Origin: Psychrobacillus soli
GTDB taxonomy: Bacteria; Bacillota; Bacilli; Bacillales_A; Planococcaceae
Assembly (NCBI RefSeq): GCF_006861775.1
Contig: NZ_VDGG01000046.1
Span: 1-32,163 of the forward strand
DNA length: 32,163 nucleotides
Direction: 5' to 3'
A program made the position numbers and the translations under genes. The notes under the pieces are model-generated. The model saw nothing but the letters and a program-made list of their open reading frames with translations, was not told the DNA's origin and did not search any database. Shown piece after piece: positions 16,317 to 24,922 of this stretch. How positions within the stretch are numbered: the first letter of the stretch is position 1; the number at the start of each line of letters is the position of its first letter.

Positions 16317-18897
16317 CCAACCACTTTGGCTATTGTTATTTGTGCCAATTGTTATTTATTTTATTTGGACGTGGAAAAAAGAGAAGAAAGGTTTTCGTAA
16401 AGAAGGAAAGGTTGTCTTTTTTCTTCGAATACTTGCCATTTTTTGTTTAATTTTAGGTTTGACCAATCCTTATCTTTTATTGCCAATTAAAGAAGAACAA
16501 GTACTTTTCTTAGTCGATCGTTCCGCTTCTGTGCAAGGAACGGACAGCCAAGTGACTTCATTTATCGAACAAAGCTTAGACTCGCGAAAAAATACACAGC
16601 TTGTAGGTGTATATACATTTGCAGATGACTTTCAATCAGAGGTAGCTTTAACTGCTGGTGAAATAAATTTACCTGTTTTCACGCCGATGAAAGCACCAGG
16701 CGACACTGATATAGCAAGAGCTTTGCAACTAGCAACTGGAATCGTAGAACCATCGAAAGCGACTCGAATAGTTCTCTTCACGGATGGATTAGAAACGAGT
16801 GGATCAGTACATGACGAGCTTTTGAAAATTGCTGGTGGAAACGTGACGATTGATGTTGTCCAACTAGAAAGAGTGTCTTCGGAAGATGTTGCGATTACCT
16901 CGTTCGAAACACCATCTATAGCGTTTGAGGGAGAGCAGCAACAACTGAATGTCCAATTAGAAGCGACGACGAATACAACAGGTGAATTATTGCTCTATGA
17001 AAACGATCAATTGTTATCTCGTGAGCAAATTACACTAGAACAAGGTTCAAATAGTTTTACGTTTCGAAATGCATCGACTGGAGAAGGTTTATTAAAGTAT
17101 GAAGTCGAAGTCATCGTGAGCGGTGATGGATTAATCGAGAACAACAAACTGACGAGTGTAACAAATGTGGAAAGTTCTCCCCATCTATTAGTCGTAACGC
17201 ATGATGGGAACCATTCTAATATTCCAACTGTTATTGATCAAGCCGCTATACAAACGGATGTTATAGATGCAAGTGCCCTGCCCTTTGATTTATCGAATTA
17301 TTTACGATATGATGCAATTATTTTTGATAATGTTCCAGGTCATGTTGTAGGGGAGCAAAAAATGACGGTCATTGAACAAGCGGTGAAAAATTTCGGTGTC
17401 GGCTTTATGATGGTCGGAGGAACAAATAGTTTTGGTTTAGGCGGATATTTTAAAACGCCAATTGAAAAATTATTGCCTGTCGAAATGGAGATTAAAGGAA
17501 AGCATCAGCTACCATCGCTCGGTTTAGTCATCGTGATGGACCGTTCGGGAAGTATGAGTGGTTCTAAATTCGACTATGCAAAAGAGGCTGCAGCTCGTTC
17601 AGTGGAAATGCTTCGTGAAGGGGATACATTAGGATTTATCGCTTTTGACGATCGTCCTTGGGAAATAATCGAAACGGCCCCTCTTTTGGACAAACAAGAA
17701 GCATTAGACACGATCTTATCTGTTGGAGTAGGCGGGGGTACAGAAATTTACTCGAGTTTAGCACTAGCTTATGAAAACTTAGCTCCGTTAAAATTACAGC
17801 GTAAGCACGTCATTTTATTGACCGATGGACAATCTGCTTCAACCGGTGATTACCAATCGTTAATCGAAGAAGGAGCAAAAGATTTAATCACCGTTTCGAC
17901 TGTAGCAGTTGGGCAAGATGCGGATAGAGCCTTATTAGAAAATTTAGCTGAAATGGGAGGAGGAACATTTTACGATGTCGTAGATGAATCGACCATTCCA
18001 GCCATTATGTCTACAGAAACGGCGATGATTTCCAGAACATATATTGAGGATAATCCATTTTATCCGATTATTTATGGAGATTCTACATGGACGAGTTTGT
18101 TTACAGAAGGAGTGCCGCAAATGAATGCTTACATTGCGACAACACCGAAACAAACTGCATCCATTATTGCTGAAAGTGAAAAAGAAGATCCCGTACTTGT
18201 GGAGTGGATGTATGGGCTAGGAAGAACAATGGCGTTCACTTCCGATTCTACTGGGGCTTGGAGCGGTGATTTTGCTAGATGGAACCATTGGGGCGATTTT
18301 TGGAACACAGCGGTATCACGCTTACTACCAGCCTACAGCGAAGTGCCTTTTACGATTCAAAAAGCGAGTGATGGTAGTTATACAGTTACGGATCCTTCAG
18401 GGAAATCCTCTTTTCTGGAAGTAGCTGCGGTCAATGAAAAAGGGGAAGAACTCCCTGTTTCATCCGAACCACTTGCACCAGGAAAATCCCGTGTTACAGT
18501 GGAAAGCGATCCAGGTCTAGTATTTTTCCGAGTGTCCAATGAACAAGATGCCGTTTATCAAGCAGGTATTTCTATTCCATATAGTGAAGAATACAAAGTA
18601 CAAAAGCCAAATACAAATAAGTTAGAGATGATTGTAAATCGAGCCGGCGGTAAAATACTTACCGAAGCATCTGATGTATTCCGAACGATCGATTTAAAAA
18701 GTTCGGAGCGACAATCAATACAGCAAATGCTAATTTTGGTTGCAATCGTGTTATTTTTCATCGATATTACGATTCGGAGATTTGGTTTTAACCAATTACT
18801 CGCACCATTTAATAGGATTAAGAAAAAGCACATAGAAGAGACTGCTACGGGTACAAGTAATGTCGAAAAACTAGTTAGAGGGAAAAAGAATAGGTAG
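16300..18897 (+). CDS. Large membrane protein with two VWA domains and GATase-like domain
   Basis: This 865-residue protein has a GTG start with GGAGGTG upstream, inside the end of the preceding gene. Two N-terminal helices (about 8-24 and 40-60) lead into a first VWA domain with an intact MIDAS (D73-x-S75-x-S77, T136, D162). A beta-rich linker follows, then a glutamine-amidotransferase-like region at about 295-395 (DAIIFDNVPG, MMVGGTNSFGLGG) without an obvious catalytic cysteine. A second VWA domain (about 405-580) has MIDAS D414-x-S416-x-S418, T481 and D509. A C-terminal helix lies at about 810-826. Two complete MIDAS sites suggest metal-dependent binding of two partners. It is the last gene of the operon. 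Confidence 0.85.
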   Translation: MDLRVDQPLWLLLFVPIVIYFIWTWKKEKKGFRKEGKVVFFLRILAIFCLILGLTNPYLLLPIKEEQVLFLVDRSASVQGTDSQVTSFIEQSLDSRKNTQLVGVYTFADDFQSEVALTAGEINLPVFTPMKAPGDTDIARALQLATGIVEPSKATRIVLFTDGLETSGSVHDELLKIAGGNVTIDVVQLERVSSEDVAITSFETPSIAFEGEQQQLNVQLEATTNTTGELLLYENDQLLSREQITLEQGSNSFTFRNASTGEGLLKYEVEVIVSGDGLIENNKLTSVTNVESSPHLLVVTHDGNHSNIPTVIDQAAIQTDVIDASALPFDLSNYLRYDAIIFDNVPGHVVGEQKMTVIEQAVKNFGVGFMMVGGTNSFGLGGYFKTPIEKLLPVEMEIKGKHQLPSLGLVIVMDRSGSMSGSKFDYAKEAAARSVEMLREGDTLGFIAFDDRPWEIIETAPLLDKQEALDTILSVGVGGGTEIYSSLALAYENLAPLKLQRKHVILLTDGQSASTGDYQSLIEEGAKDLITVSTVAVGQDADRALLENLAEMGGGTFYDVVDESTIPAIMSTETAMISRTYIEDNPFYPIIYGDSTWTSLFTEGVPQMNAYIATTPKQTASIIAESEKEDPVLVEWMYGLGRTMAFTSDSTGAWSGDFARWNHWGDFWNTAVSRLLPAYSEVPFTIQKASDGSYTVTDPSGKSSFLEVAAVNEKGEELPVSSEPLAPGKSRVTVESDPGLVFFRVSNEQDAVYQAGISIPYSEEYKVQKPNTNKLEMIVNRAGGKILTEASDVFRTIDLKSSERQSIQQMLILVAIVLFFIDITIRRFGFNQLLAPFNRIKKKHIEETATGTSNVEKLVRGKKNR

Positions 18898-18909
18898 AAA
18901 ATGGCTAGG

Positions 18910-19002
18910 GGCGACTAATTAGAATCTATAAGCAACTAATTAGCATTCTAAAGCAACCAATTTCACGTTGAAAGCAATCAAATATAGAACAAGAGCAACC
19001 AA
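18910..19002 (+). repeat. 21-bp tandem array, locus 2 (four to five units)
   Basis: Units of exactly 21 bp begin GGCGACTAA, AGCAACTAA, AGCAACCAA, AGCAATCAA and AGCAACCAA. The fifth is shortened by the terminator that follows. The conserved first nine bases match the array at 5071-5154. The array starts 12 bp after the operon's last stop codon, so it would be in the 3' untranslated region. Confidence 0.8.
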
Positions 19003-19006
19003 ACGA

Positions 19007-19053
19007 AAACACCCGAAGCCAATGAACATATCCGCTTCGGGTGTTTGCTATTT
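19007..19053 (+). terminator. Terminator of the ABC-MoxR-VWA operon
   Basis: AAACACCCGAAGC (19007-19019) pairs perfectly with GCTTCGGGTGTTT (19034-19046), a 13-bp stem with a 14-nt loop followed by GCTATTTTT. Confidence 0.8.
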
Positions 19054-19119
19054 TTCGAAGTGAGAAATGTTTTTTTGTTCCGATAGAGTGGGTCATTGCT
19101 CGTAAACTTCTTTAAGGAA

Positions 19120-19169
19120 AAAACAAGGTAGGAAAAAGTGAACCCATCACTTTCTCCTACCTTGTTTTA
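19120..19169 (-). terminator. Terminator after the MFS gene, possibly bidirectional
   Basis: AAAACAAGGTAGGA and TCCTACCTTGTTTT form a perfect 14-bp outer stem, with AGTGA/TCACT inside. On the minus strand it is followed by a T run and lies just past the MFS stop at 19182. Confidence 0.85.
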
Positions 19170-19181
19170 CTTTATAGAAAT

Positions 19182-20369
19182 TTAAGCAATAACTGGTTTT
19201 TTCTTCTTAATCCAAACAATCGTAATACTCCATGAACATAAAAGTATGATAGAACCAATAACAAAAGGAAAGTTAATATTAATATCAAAAAATATCCCCG
19301 CAAGCGCTGGACCAATCATATTTCCTAAGCTCATATATGCATTATTCATACCAGCGGCAAACCCTTGTTCATCTCCCGCAAGCTTCGAAACGACCGTATT
19401 AACGGCTGGTCGGATTAAAGTAGTTGCAGTAGAGAATAGAGTAGCTATTAACAATACTAGCGCGAACCCATCTACTAAGAAAAATGCTAATAAAGATAAT
19501 GCTGCACCAACAAGGCTGAATAAAATGACATTTAGCTCACCGAAACGTTTAAATAGTTTATTGACAATTAACGTTTGTACAATTACACCGGCAAATCCTC
19601 CAACGGTCAAAACAATGGCAATGTCTTGCGGAGTGTAATTATATTTATGGTCCACATATAAAGAAAACGTTGTTTGGAAATTTGCAATTCCGAACGAAAA
19701 AACGAAAATAATAATGAGCATCATGAAATAAGGAGTTTTCATCGAGTTTTTCATTTGAACAAGTATATTTTCCCGTTTTTTCTTTACTGAAGCATTTTCA
19801 GCAATCGCATGTTTGACATCTGGTAAGATGATAAAAGAAATTACAGCAGAAAGAATTGCTGCAATGGCAGCCATATAAAAAGGAAAAGTTAAACTTACTT
19901 TTGCCAAAAACCCACCAATCGCAGGACCTATCATGAATCCCAAAGACATAGAGGCACCAAGAAAGCCCATCCCTTTTCCACGATCTTCAAGGGTGGTAAT
20001 ATCGGCAACAAATGCCATCGTCGCCGGAATTAAAAAAGCTCCCCCTATTCCACTAATAAATCGTGCAGCATACAGCATCCACTCATGTGTTGCTAAGCCG
20101 AACCATAATTGTGAGGCGGAAAACACAACTAATCCAACAATAATAAGTTTTTTACGCCCATACGTATCGGATAAATCTCCTGCTAAAGGAGAGAAAACAA
20201 ACTGGCCTAACGCAAAAGATGCAATGATAAATCCTAGTGCTTGACCTGCTACGCCAAACGTTTCTAAATATTGAGGCATGACTGGAATAACTAGACCGAT
20301 ACCAGCCATAGCGATAAACATATTAAACATTAATATGTACAATGCAAATTGTGATGATTTCTTCGCCAT
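19182..20369 (-). CDS. MFS transporter, DHA1-type drug exporter
   Basis: This 395-residue protein has about twelve hydrophobic segments and looks like a drug:proton antiporter of the DHA1 group (NorA/Bmr/TetA type). Motif A is GDLSDTYGRKK (64-74) between helices 2 and 3. Motif C, characteristic of antiporters, is GFMIGPAIGGFL (144-155) in helix 5. A polar central loop (about 190-210, with KKKREN) separates the halves. The substrate cannot be read from sequence. The start has an AGCAGGA site. It is a single-gene unit with its own terminator and an upstream inverted repeat that may be an operator. No regulator is encoded next to it. Confidence 0.85.
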   Translation of the reverse strand: MAKKSSQFALYILMFNMFIAMAGIGLVIPVMPQYLETFGVAGQALGFIIASFALGQFVFSPLAGDLSDTYGRKKLIIVGLVVFSASQLWFGLATHEWMLYAARFISGIGGAFLIPATMAFVADITTLEDRGKGMGFLGASMSLGFMIGPAIGGFLAKVSLTFPFYMAAIAAILSAVISFIILPDVKHAIAENASVKKKRENILVQMKNSMKTPYFMMLIIIFVFSFGIANFQTTFSLYVDHKYNYTPQDIAIVLTVGGFAGVIVQTLIVNKLFKRFGELNVILFSLVGAALSLLAFFLVDGFALVLLIATLFSTATTLIRPAVNTVVSKLAGDEQGFAAGMNNAYMSLGNMIGPALAGIFFDININFPFVIGSIILLCSWSITIVWIKKKKPVIA

Positions 20370-20411
20370 ATAATTCCTGCTTTCTAAAAATTTCTATTTA
20401 CGTGTCTATCG

Positions 20412-20449
20412 ATTCTACCATATTCGTGAAAGAATAAAAACTTTCGCGA
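20412..20449 (-). promoter_or_regulatory. Promoter and possible operator of the MFS gene
   Basis: On the minus strand an extended -10 TGGTAGAAT (TAGAAT at 20412-20417) lies about 40 bp before the ATG. Where the -35 should be there is an inverted repeat, TCGCGAAAG and CTTTCACGA separated by 8 bp (20424-20449), with one mismatch. A repressor binding there could block the promoter. No regulator was identified. Confidence 0.45.
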
Positions 20450-20489
20450 CACGAATAATTAATAATTGTTAATTTGGAAAATAAGAAAA

Positions 20490-20517
20490 TAGAGCCGCCC
20501 GTAAATAGGCGGCTCTA
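20490..20517 (-). terminator. Terminator of the pot operon
   Basis: TAGAGCCGCC and GGCGGCTCTA (20490-20499 and 20508-20517) form a perfect 10-bp stem with an 8-nt loop, followed on the minus strand by TTTTCTTATTTT just past the potD stop. Confidence 0.85.
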
Positions 20518-20521
20518 CACT

Positions 20522-21595
20522 TTAGTTTGTACTCATTTTAAACTTCAAAAATAACTCGTTATAGTTACCCAACATTTCAAGACCGAGATTATTATACACT
20601 TCTAAATGATCTCTTGTCTCTTCCGTAGGATAAAATCGTTCATCTGAAATTACCTCTTCATCCATCAATTCCATTGCGGCTGCATTTGGAATGGAATACC
20701 CAACATAATCGGCATTTTGAGCAGCTACTTCCGCATCTAGCATAAAGTTTATAAATGCATGCGCTCCAACTACATTCGCTGCAGTTTTTGGTATAACCAT
20801 ATTATCGAACCATAAGTTAGAGCCTTCTTCAGGAACCGAATAGTCTAGCTCTTCGTTTTCCCACATCATGTCTGCTGCTTGACCAGACCAAGTTAGCGCA
20901 ACAGGAGCCTCTTCATTGACCATAAGTTGCGTCACTTCATCGCCAATAATTGCTTTTACATTAGGCGTAAGTTTACTTAACTTAGCAGCGGCTTCTGCTA
21001 ATTCGTTTTCATCAGTCGAGTTTAAAGAATAACCTAAGCTATTTAAGCCCATACCAATCACTTCACGGGCACTATCGACTAACAACACTTGTCCTTTTAA
21101 AGAAGGATCCCATAAAGCTTCCCAGCTATCGAATGTTTGTCCATCTAGTAAGCTAGGGTTAAATACAATACCTACCGTACCCCAAAAGTAAGGGATAGAA
21201 AATTCGTTTTTCGGATCAAATGATAAATCTAAAAAGTAAGGATCGATATTTTTTAGATTTGGAATCATTGAATGATCAATAGGTAAGAGTAGATCATTTT
21301 CTTTCATTTTTTCAATTGCATACTCCGATGGAACGGCAATATCATACGAAGTTCCGCCTTGTTCAATTTTCGTCATCATCGCTTCGTTAGAATCGAATGT
21401 TTCGTAGACTACGCGGTAGCCTGACTCTTCTTCAAATTGAGCGATTAAATCCGGGTCAATATATTCTCCCCAATTGTAAATTGTCACGGTGTCACTACTT
21501 GCTTTGCCTGAGCTTTTATTCAAATAGTCATTTACAAAAAACAAAGCGATACATACGATAATGATTGCAACGGCTGCTTTTATAATGTCTCTCAT
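20522..21595 (-). CDS. potD: Spermidine/putrescine-binding protein PotD
   Basis: This 357-residue extracellular solute-binding protein of the polyamine type has the family opening VTIYNWGEYIDPDLIAQFEEESG, YETFDSNEAMMTKI and YDIAVPSEYAIEKM after an N-terminal helix (about 5-22). It would capture polyamines outside the membrane and deliver them to PotBC. Most Gram-positive PotD proteins are lipoproteins. Here the only early cysteine (residue 15) follows Ile-Ile-Val and does not sit in a lipobox, so a membrane anchor or uncleaved signal is more likely. The start overlaps the potC stop (ATGA). Exact ligand preference is not determined. Confidence 0.9.
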   Translation of the reverse strand: MRDIIKAAVAIIIVCIALFFVNDYLNKSSGKASSDTVTIYNWGEYIDPDLIAQFEEESGYRVVYETFDSNEAMMTKIEQGGTSYDIAVPSEYAIEKMKENDLLLPIDHSMIPNLKNIDPYFLDLSFDPKNEFSIPYFWGTVGIVFNPSLLDGQTFDSWEALWDPSLKGQVLLVDSAREVIGMGLNSLGYSLNSTDENELAEAAAKLSKLTPNVKAIIGDEVTQLMVNEEAPVALTWSGQAADMMWENEELDYSVPEEGSNLWFDNMVIPKTAANVVGAHAFINFMLDAEVAAQNADYVGYSIPNAAAMELMDEEVISDERFYPTEETRDHLEVYNNLGLEMLGNYNELFLKFKMSTN

Positions 21596-22395
21596 TTTCG
21601 TACCCCCATTCCAACAGGGTTTTTCCCTCTTTGATTAATAAAGTAATAACCAACAACGAGGAGAATCGTCACGATAAAGATAATGCCAGATAACGCATTG
21701 ATCGTAAGGGTAATACCAGCACGTGCCATCGAGTAAATTTCTACAGATAATGTGCTAAATCCATTTCCTGTAACGAAAAAAGTAACCGCGAAATCGTCCA
21801 GCGAGTAAGTCAGTGCCATGAAGAACCCTGCAAAAATACCAGGTTTAATAAAGGGAATAATGACTCTTCGTAAAATTTCTCCTTTTGTCGCACCAAGGTC
21901 TGCTGCCGCATCTATTAAAGAACTATTCATCTCCTGCAGCTTCGGTAACACCATTAATACAACGATCGGAATACTGAAGGCTATATGCGAGATCAACACC
22001 GATGCAAACCCTAATTTAACACCAATCATCGTAAATAGGATTAAGAAAGATGCCCCTATCACAACATCAGGACTAACGATTAACACATTGTTTAACGATA
22101 ATAAAGAATTTCGTATAGATTTGTTGCGCATATACACAATGCCAATCGAACCAAATACGCCAATGATCGTTGCGATTAAAGCAGAAAGAAGTGCAACGAT
22201 AACCGTATTAATCAGAATCATAATCAGTCGAGTATCGGAAAATACCGCAGCATAATGTTCCCAAGTAAACGATTCAAAATTATTCATGCTACCCCCACTA
22301 TTGAATGAATAAAAGATCAAATACAATATTGGGGCATATAAAATAATGAAAATAAGGGCTAAGTAAATTTTCGCTGTGTTACTAGTTCTTGCCAT
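21592..22395 (-). CDS. potC: Polyamine ABC transporter permease PotC
   Basis: This 267-residue inner-membrane permease has about six helices. The cytosolic EAA loop that docks on the ATPase is clear at about 161-185 (IDAAADLGATKGEILRRVIIPFIKPG). Other family phrases include the opening LYAPILYLIFYSFN and LTYSLDDFAVTFF near 196-207, which are typical of PotC. It forms a heterodimer with PotB. It overlaps potB by 14 bp and potD by 4 bp, so translation of the operon is coupled. Confidence 0.9.
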   Translation of the reverse strand: MARTSNTAKIYLALIFIILYAPILYLIFYSFNSGGSMNNFESFTWEHYAAVFSDTRLIMILINTVIVALLSALIATIIGVFGSIGIVYMRNKSIRNSLLSLNNVLIVSPDVVIGASFLILFTMIGVKLGFASVLISHIAFSIPIVVLMVLPKLQEMNSSLIDAAADLGATKGEILRRVIIPFIKPGIFAGFFMALTYSLDDFAVTFFVTGNGFSTLSVEIYSMARAGITLTINALSGIIFIVTILLVVGYYFINQRGKNPVGMGVRK

Positions 22396-23203
22396 TAGAA
22401 GTAGCCCCCTTTTCTCTTTGACCAGTAATAATCATCACAATTACCATAAATATAATTAGGAATACAGCAATGGTCGAACCCATTCCCCAGTTTTGCGTAA
22501 CTAGAAATTGTTGTTCAATCGCGGTACCAAGTGTAATTACTTTGTTCCCAGCGATTAGTCGAGTAATCATGAAGAGCGATAGGGAAGGGATGAATACTGC
22601 TTGAATTCCTGCTTTCACTCCATTTGTCGTTAAAGGAAAGATTACTTTTGTAAAGGTTGTCCAACTTGATGCGCCTAAATCTCGACTTGCATCGATTAAT
22701 GATGGATTCAATTTATCGAGTGCGTTAAAAATAGGCAAAATCATAAATGGGATAAAAATATAAACAGATACAAAAATAAAACTAAAGTCTGTAAATAGAA
22801 TTTGTGTTTCCCCAAAACCAAACACATTTAAAAATGCATTGATCGGACCGTACAATCCAAAAATTCCAATGAATGCATACGTTTTTAATAACAAGTTAAT
22901 CCACGATGGAATAATGATTAATAACAGCCACAATTGTTTATGCTTCGTTTTTGTCAGCAAATAAGCTGTTGGGTATGCAACAATTAAAGAAAAGAACGTA
23001 ATAAGAAATGCGTACCAAAAAGAACTAAGTGTTAGCTTTAAATAAATAGAAGTGAAGAAGTTTTTATAATTGTCTAATGTAAAATTACCGCTTAAATCGA
23101 AAAGGGAGTAATAAGCAATTAACGCAATTGGTGCAATGACAAACAATAAAATCCAAGCAAAATACGGTATTAAATAAAACGTTTTAGTATTTTTAGTTTG
23201 CAT
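22382..23203 (-). CDS. potB: Polyamine ABC transporter permease PotB
   Basis: This permease has 273 residues when started at the ATG at 23203 ([17 protein letters not shown]), which follows ACGGAG at good distance. The frame extends 18 codons further into potA, but that start has no ribosome site and the longer form would exceed the usual length. About six helices are visible. The EAA loop is [22 protein letters not shown], and [19 protein letters not shown] is the typical PotB opening helix. It pairs with PotC. Its 5' end overlaps potA by 11 bp. Confidence 0.88.
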   Translation of the reverse strand: MQTKNTKTFYLIPYFAWILLFVIAPIALIAYYSLFDLSGNFTLDNYKNFFTSIYLKLTLSSFWYAFLITFFSLIVAYPTAYLLTKTKHKQLWLLLIIIPSWINLLLKTYAFIGIFGLYGPINAFLNVFGFGETQILFTDFSFIFVSVYIFIPFMILPIFNALDKLNPSLIDASRDLGASSWTTFTKVIFPLTTNGVKAGIQAVFIPSLSLFMITRLIAGNKVITLGTAIEQQFLVTQNWGMGSTIAVFLIIFMVIVMIITGQREKGATSNGKN

Positions 23204-24299
23204 ATGCGTCTTCTCCGTAAGACTCAAGTCGCTTATCAAATTCTTCTTCTGTTTCATTTAGGCGCATAACATGAATTGCTTCTGGATCAAAGTCTAGCCC
23301 GATAAATGCTCCAACTTCCGCTTTTTTAGTGGAGTGGACTAGCCATTCATTTCCTTCATCGTCATATGTGGATAGCTCGTAGTGAACTCCTCTAAATAAT
23401 TGCGTATCTACTTTTACTTTCATTTTCCCTTTTTCCACAGTTGTAATTTCTAAATCCTCTGGACGTATAACAATATCGATATTTTCATTTGGATTTAGTC
23501 CTTGGTCGACACATTCAAATTCTTTTCCGCCAATTCGCACACGGAAATCGGCAACCATTGTGCCAGAAACAATATTTGATTCACCAATAAAATCTGCCAC
23601 AAATCGATTAATTGGTTCATCGTAAATGTCCATTGGTGTTCCACTTTGTTCAATATTACCTGCATTCAGTACGAATATTTCATCTGACATCGCTAATGCT
23701 TCTTCTTGGTCATGCGTAACGAATATAAATGTTTTGCCTAATCGTTGTTGCAGCTCACGCAGTTCGTATTGCATTTCCGAACGTAGTTTTAAATCTAGAG
23801 CAGATAGCGGCTCATCAAGTAAAATGATTTCCGGATCATTTACAATGGCTCGAGCAATCGCTACACGCTGTCTTTGTCCACCAGACATTTCCGCAATTTC
23901 TCTATTTTCATAACCTGATAAGTTAACAAACTTCAATGCTTCTAACACTTTTTCTTGGATTTCTTGTTTACCTAGTTTTTTAATACGAAGACCAAATGCC
24001 ACATTTTCAAACACATTTAAGTGTGGAAATAGCGCATAGTCTTGGAATACTGTATTTACTTGGCGTTCGTTTGCGGGAACATTATTGATCAATTTTCCAT
24101 TAAAATAAATATTTCCACCAGATGGTTGCATAAACCCTGCGATCAATCGCAAAATGGTTGTTTTCCCACAACCAGATGGACCGAGTAGCGTATAAAATTT
24201 GCCACGCTCTAATTCAAAGTTAATATCTGTTAGTACGGTTGTTTCTGCATCATAATATTTTGTGACATTCTCAAAACGAATGATAGGTGTCTCCGACAT
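23193..24299 (-). CDS. potA: Polyamine ABC transporter ATPase PotA
   Basis: This 368-residue ATPase energises polyamine uptake. Motifs in order: Walker A GPSGCGKT (40-47), Q-loop Q86 in [11 protein letters not shown], signature [14 protein letters not shown] (138-151), Walker B IILLDEP (158-164) and H-loop H196 in [13 protein letters not shown]. The C-terminal 130 residues form the TOBE-type regulatory domain (VIRPEDLEI), as expected for PotA/MalK-like subunits. The start has a strong GGAGG. It lies 15 bp after the potR stop, so potR-potABCD is very likely one transcript. Confidence 0.92.
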   Translation of the reverse strand: MSETPIIRFENVTKYYDAETTVLTDINFELERGKFYTLLGPSGCGKTTILRLIAGFMQPSGGNIYFNGKLINNVPANERQVNTVFQDYALFPHLNVFENVAFGLRIKKLGKQEIQEKVLEALKFVNLSGYENREIAEMSGGQRQRVAIARAIVNDPEIILLDEPLSALDLKLRSEMQYELRELQQRLGKTFIFVTHDQEEALAMSDEIFVLNAGNIEQSGTPMDIYDEPINRFVADFIGESNIVSGTMVADFRVRIGGKEFECVDQGLNPNENIDIVIRPEDLEITTVEKGKMKVKVDTQLFRGVHYELSTYDDEGNEWLVHSTKKAEVGAFIGLDFDPEAIHVMRLNETEEEFDKRLESYGEDAYAN

Positions 24300-24314
24300 A
24301 ATATACCTCCAATT

Positions 24315-24857
24315 TTATAAATAAGAATTTGTGACGACATAAATTACTTGTGTTTCTTCATCTGCTGCATTTTTCAATAGATGATCATCTGCTGCTTCAA
24401 AGTACAAAGATTCTCCTTTAGAAGCAAAATATTGCTGTTTGCCAAGCATTAACTCTACTTTTCCTTTTAAGACGTATATAAATGTTTCAGAAAGAGAAGG
24501 CTCAAATTGCTTAAACTGGCCGTTATTTCCTATTGTGATGAGAACAGGCTCCATTACATTTTCATTGGAATCGGAAATGAGCCAGTGAAGTTTATAACCT
24601 TTTTCTTCATCGACATGAATTGTTTGCTCTTCTACTTCAAAAACCACTTTTGTACGCGCTTGTTCGTCATCAAAAAAGTCTTTCGGTTTAGAACCGAGTA
24701 CATTTAAAATGGAAAAGAGTGTTTCAATGGAAGGGGAGTTAATATCCCTTTCGAGCTGGGATATAAATCCCTTGCTTAAATCTGTTCTTTCCCCTAATTC
24801 TTCTTGAGTTAAACCTTTCTTAAGGCGTAATCGTTTAATTTTCTTTCCAATTTGCAA
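24315..24857 (-). CDS. XRE-cupin transcriptional regulator of the pot operon
   Basis: This 180-residue regulator combines an N-terminal XRE helix-turn-helix (about 5-60, KIKRLRLKKGLTQEELGERTDLSKGFISQLERD) with a C-terminal cupin domain (about 105-175, KQFEPSLSETFIYVLKGKVELMLG). This layout matches PuuR-like regulators that sense polyamines or small amines. Its place as the first gene of the pot operon suggests that it controls polyamine uptake and itself. The start is a TTG behind AGGAGGAGGGG. Two 15-bp direct repeats lie at its promoter and are good candidates for its operator. Confidence 0.87.
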   Translation of the reverse strand: MQIGKKIKRLRLKKGLTQEELGERTDLSKGFISQLERDINSPSIETLFSILNVLGSKPKDFFDDEQARTKVVFEVEEQTIHVDEEKGYKLHWLISDSNENVMEPVLITIGNNGQFKQFEPSLSETFIYVLKGKVELMLGKQQYFASKGESLYFEAADDHLLKNAADEETQVIYVVTNSYL

Positions 24858-24885
24858 TATTATTCCCCTCCTCCTTTGAAAAACA

Positions 24886-24922
24886 AAGTTTATTTTAACA
24901 TAACTTTAAGTTTACTTTAACA
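24886..24922 (-). promoter_or_regulatory. Candidate operator repeats at the potR-potABCD promoter
   Basis: AAGTTTATTTTAACA (24886-24900) and AAGTTTACTTTAACA (24908-24922) are direct repeats with one mismatch, spaced exactly 22 bp, about two helical turns. They lie 29-65 bp before the regulator's start and overlap possible promoter boxes on the minus strand (TTAAAG-N17-TAAAAT). Autoregulation by the XRE-cupin protein is the natural reading. Confidence 0.6.

Noticed and set aside
7051-18897. Anti-phage defence island containing the MoxR-VWA genes
   Set aside because: No nuclease, helicase, toxin or mobile-element signature was seen, and the flanks are ordinary core genes; an envelope role fits better.
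18910-19002. CRISPR-like array
   Set aside because: The nine-base conserved part and 12-base variable part are far too short for repeat and spacer, and no cas genes are present.
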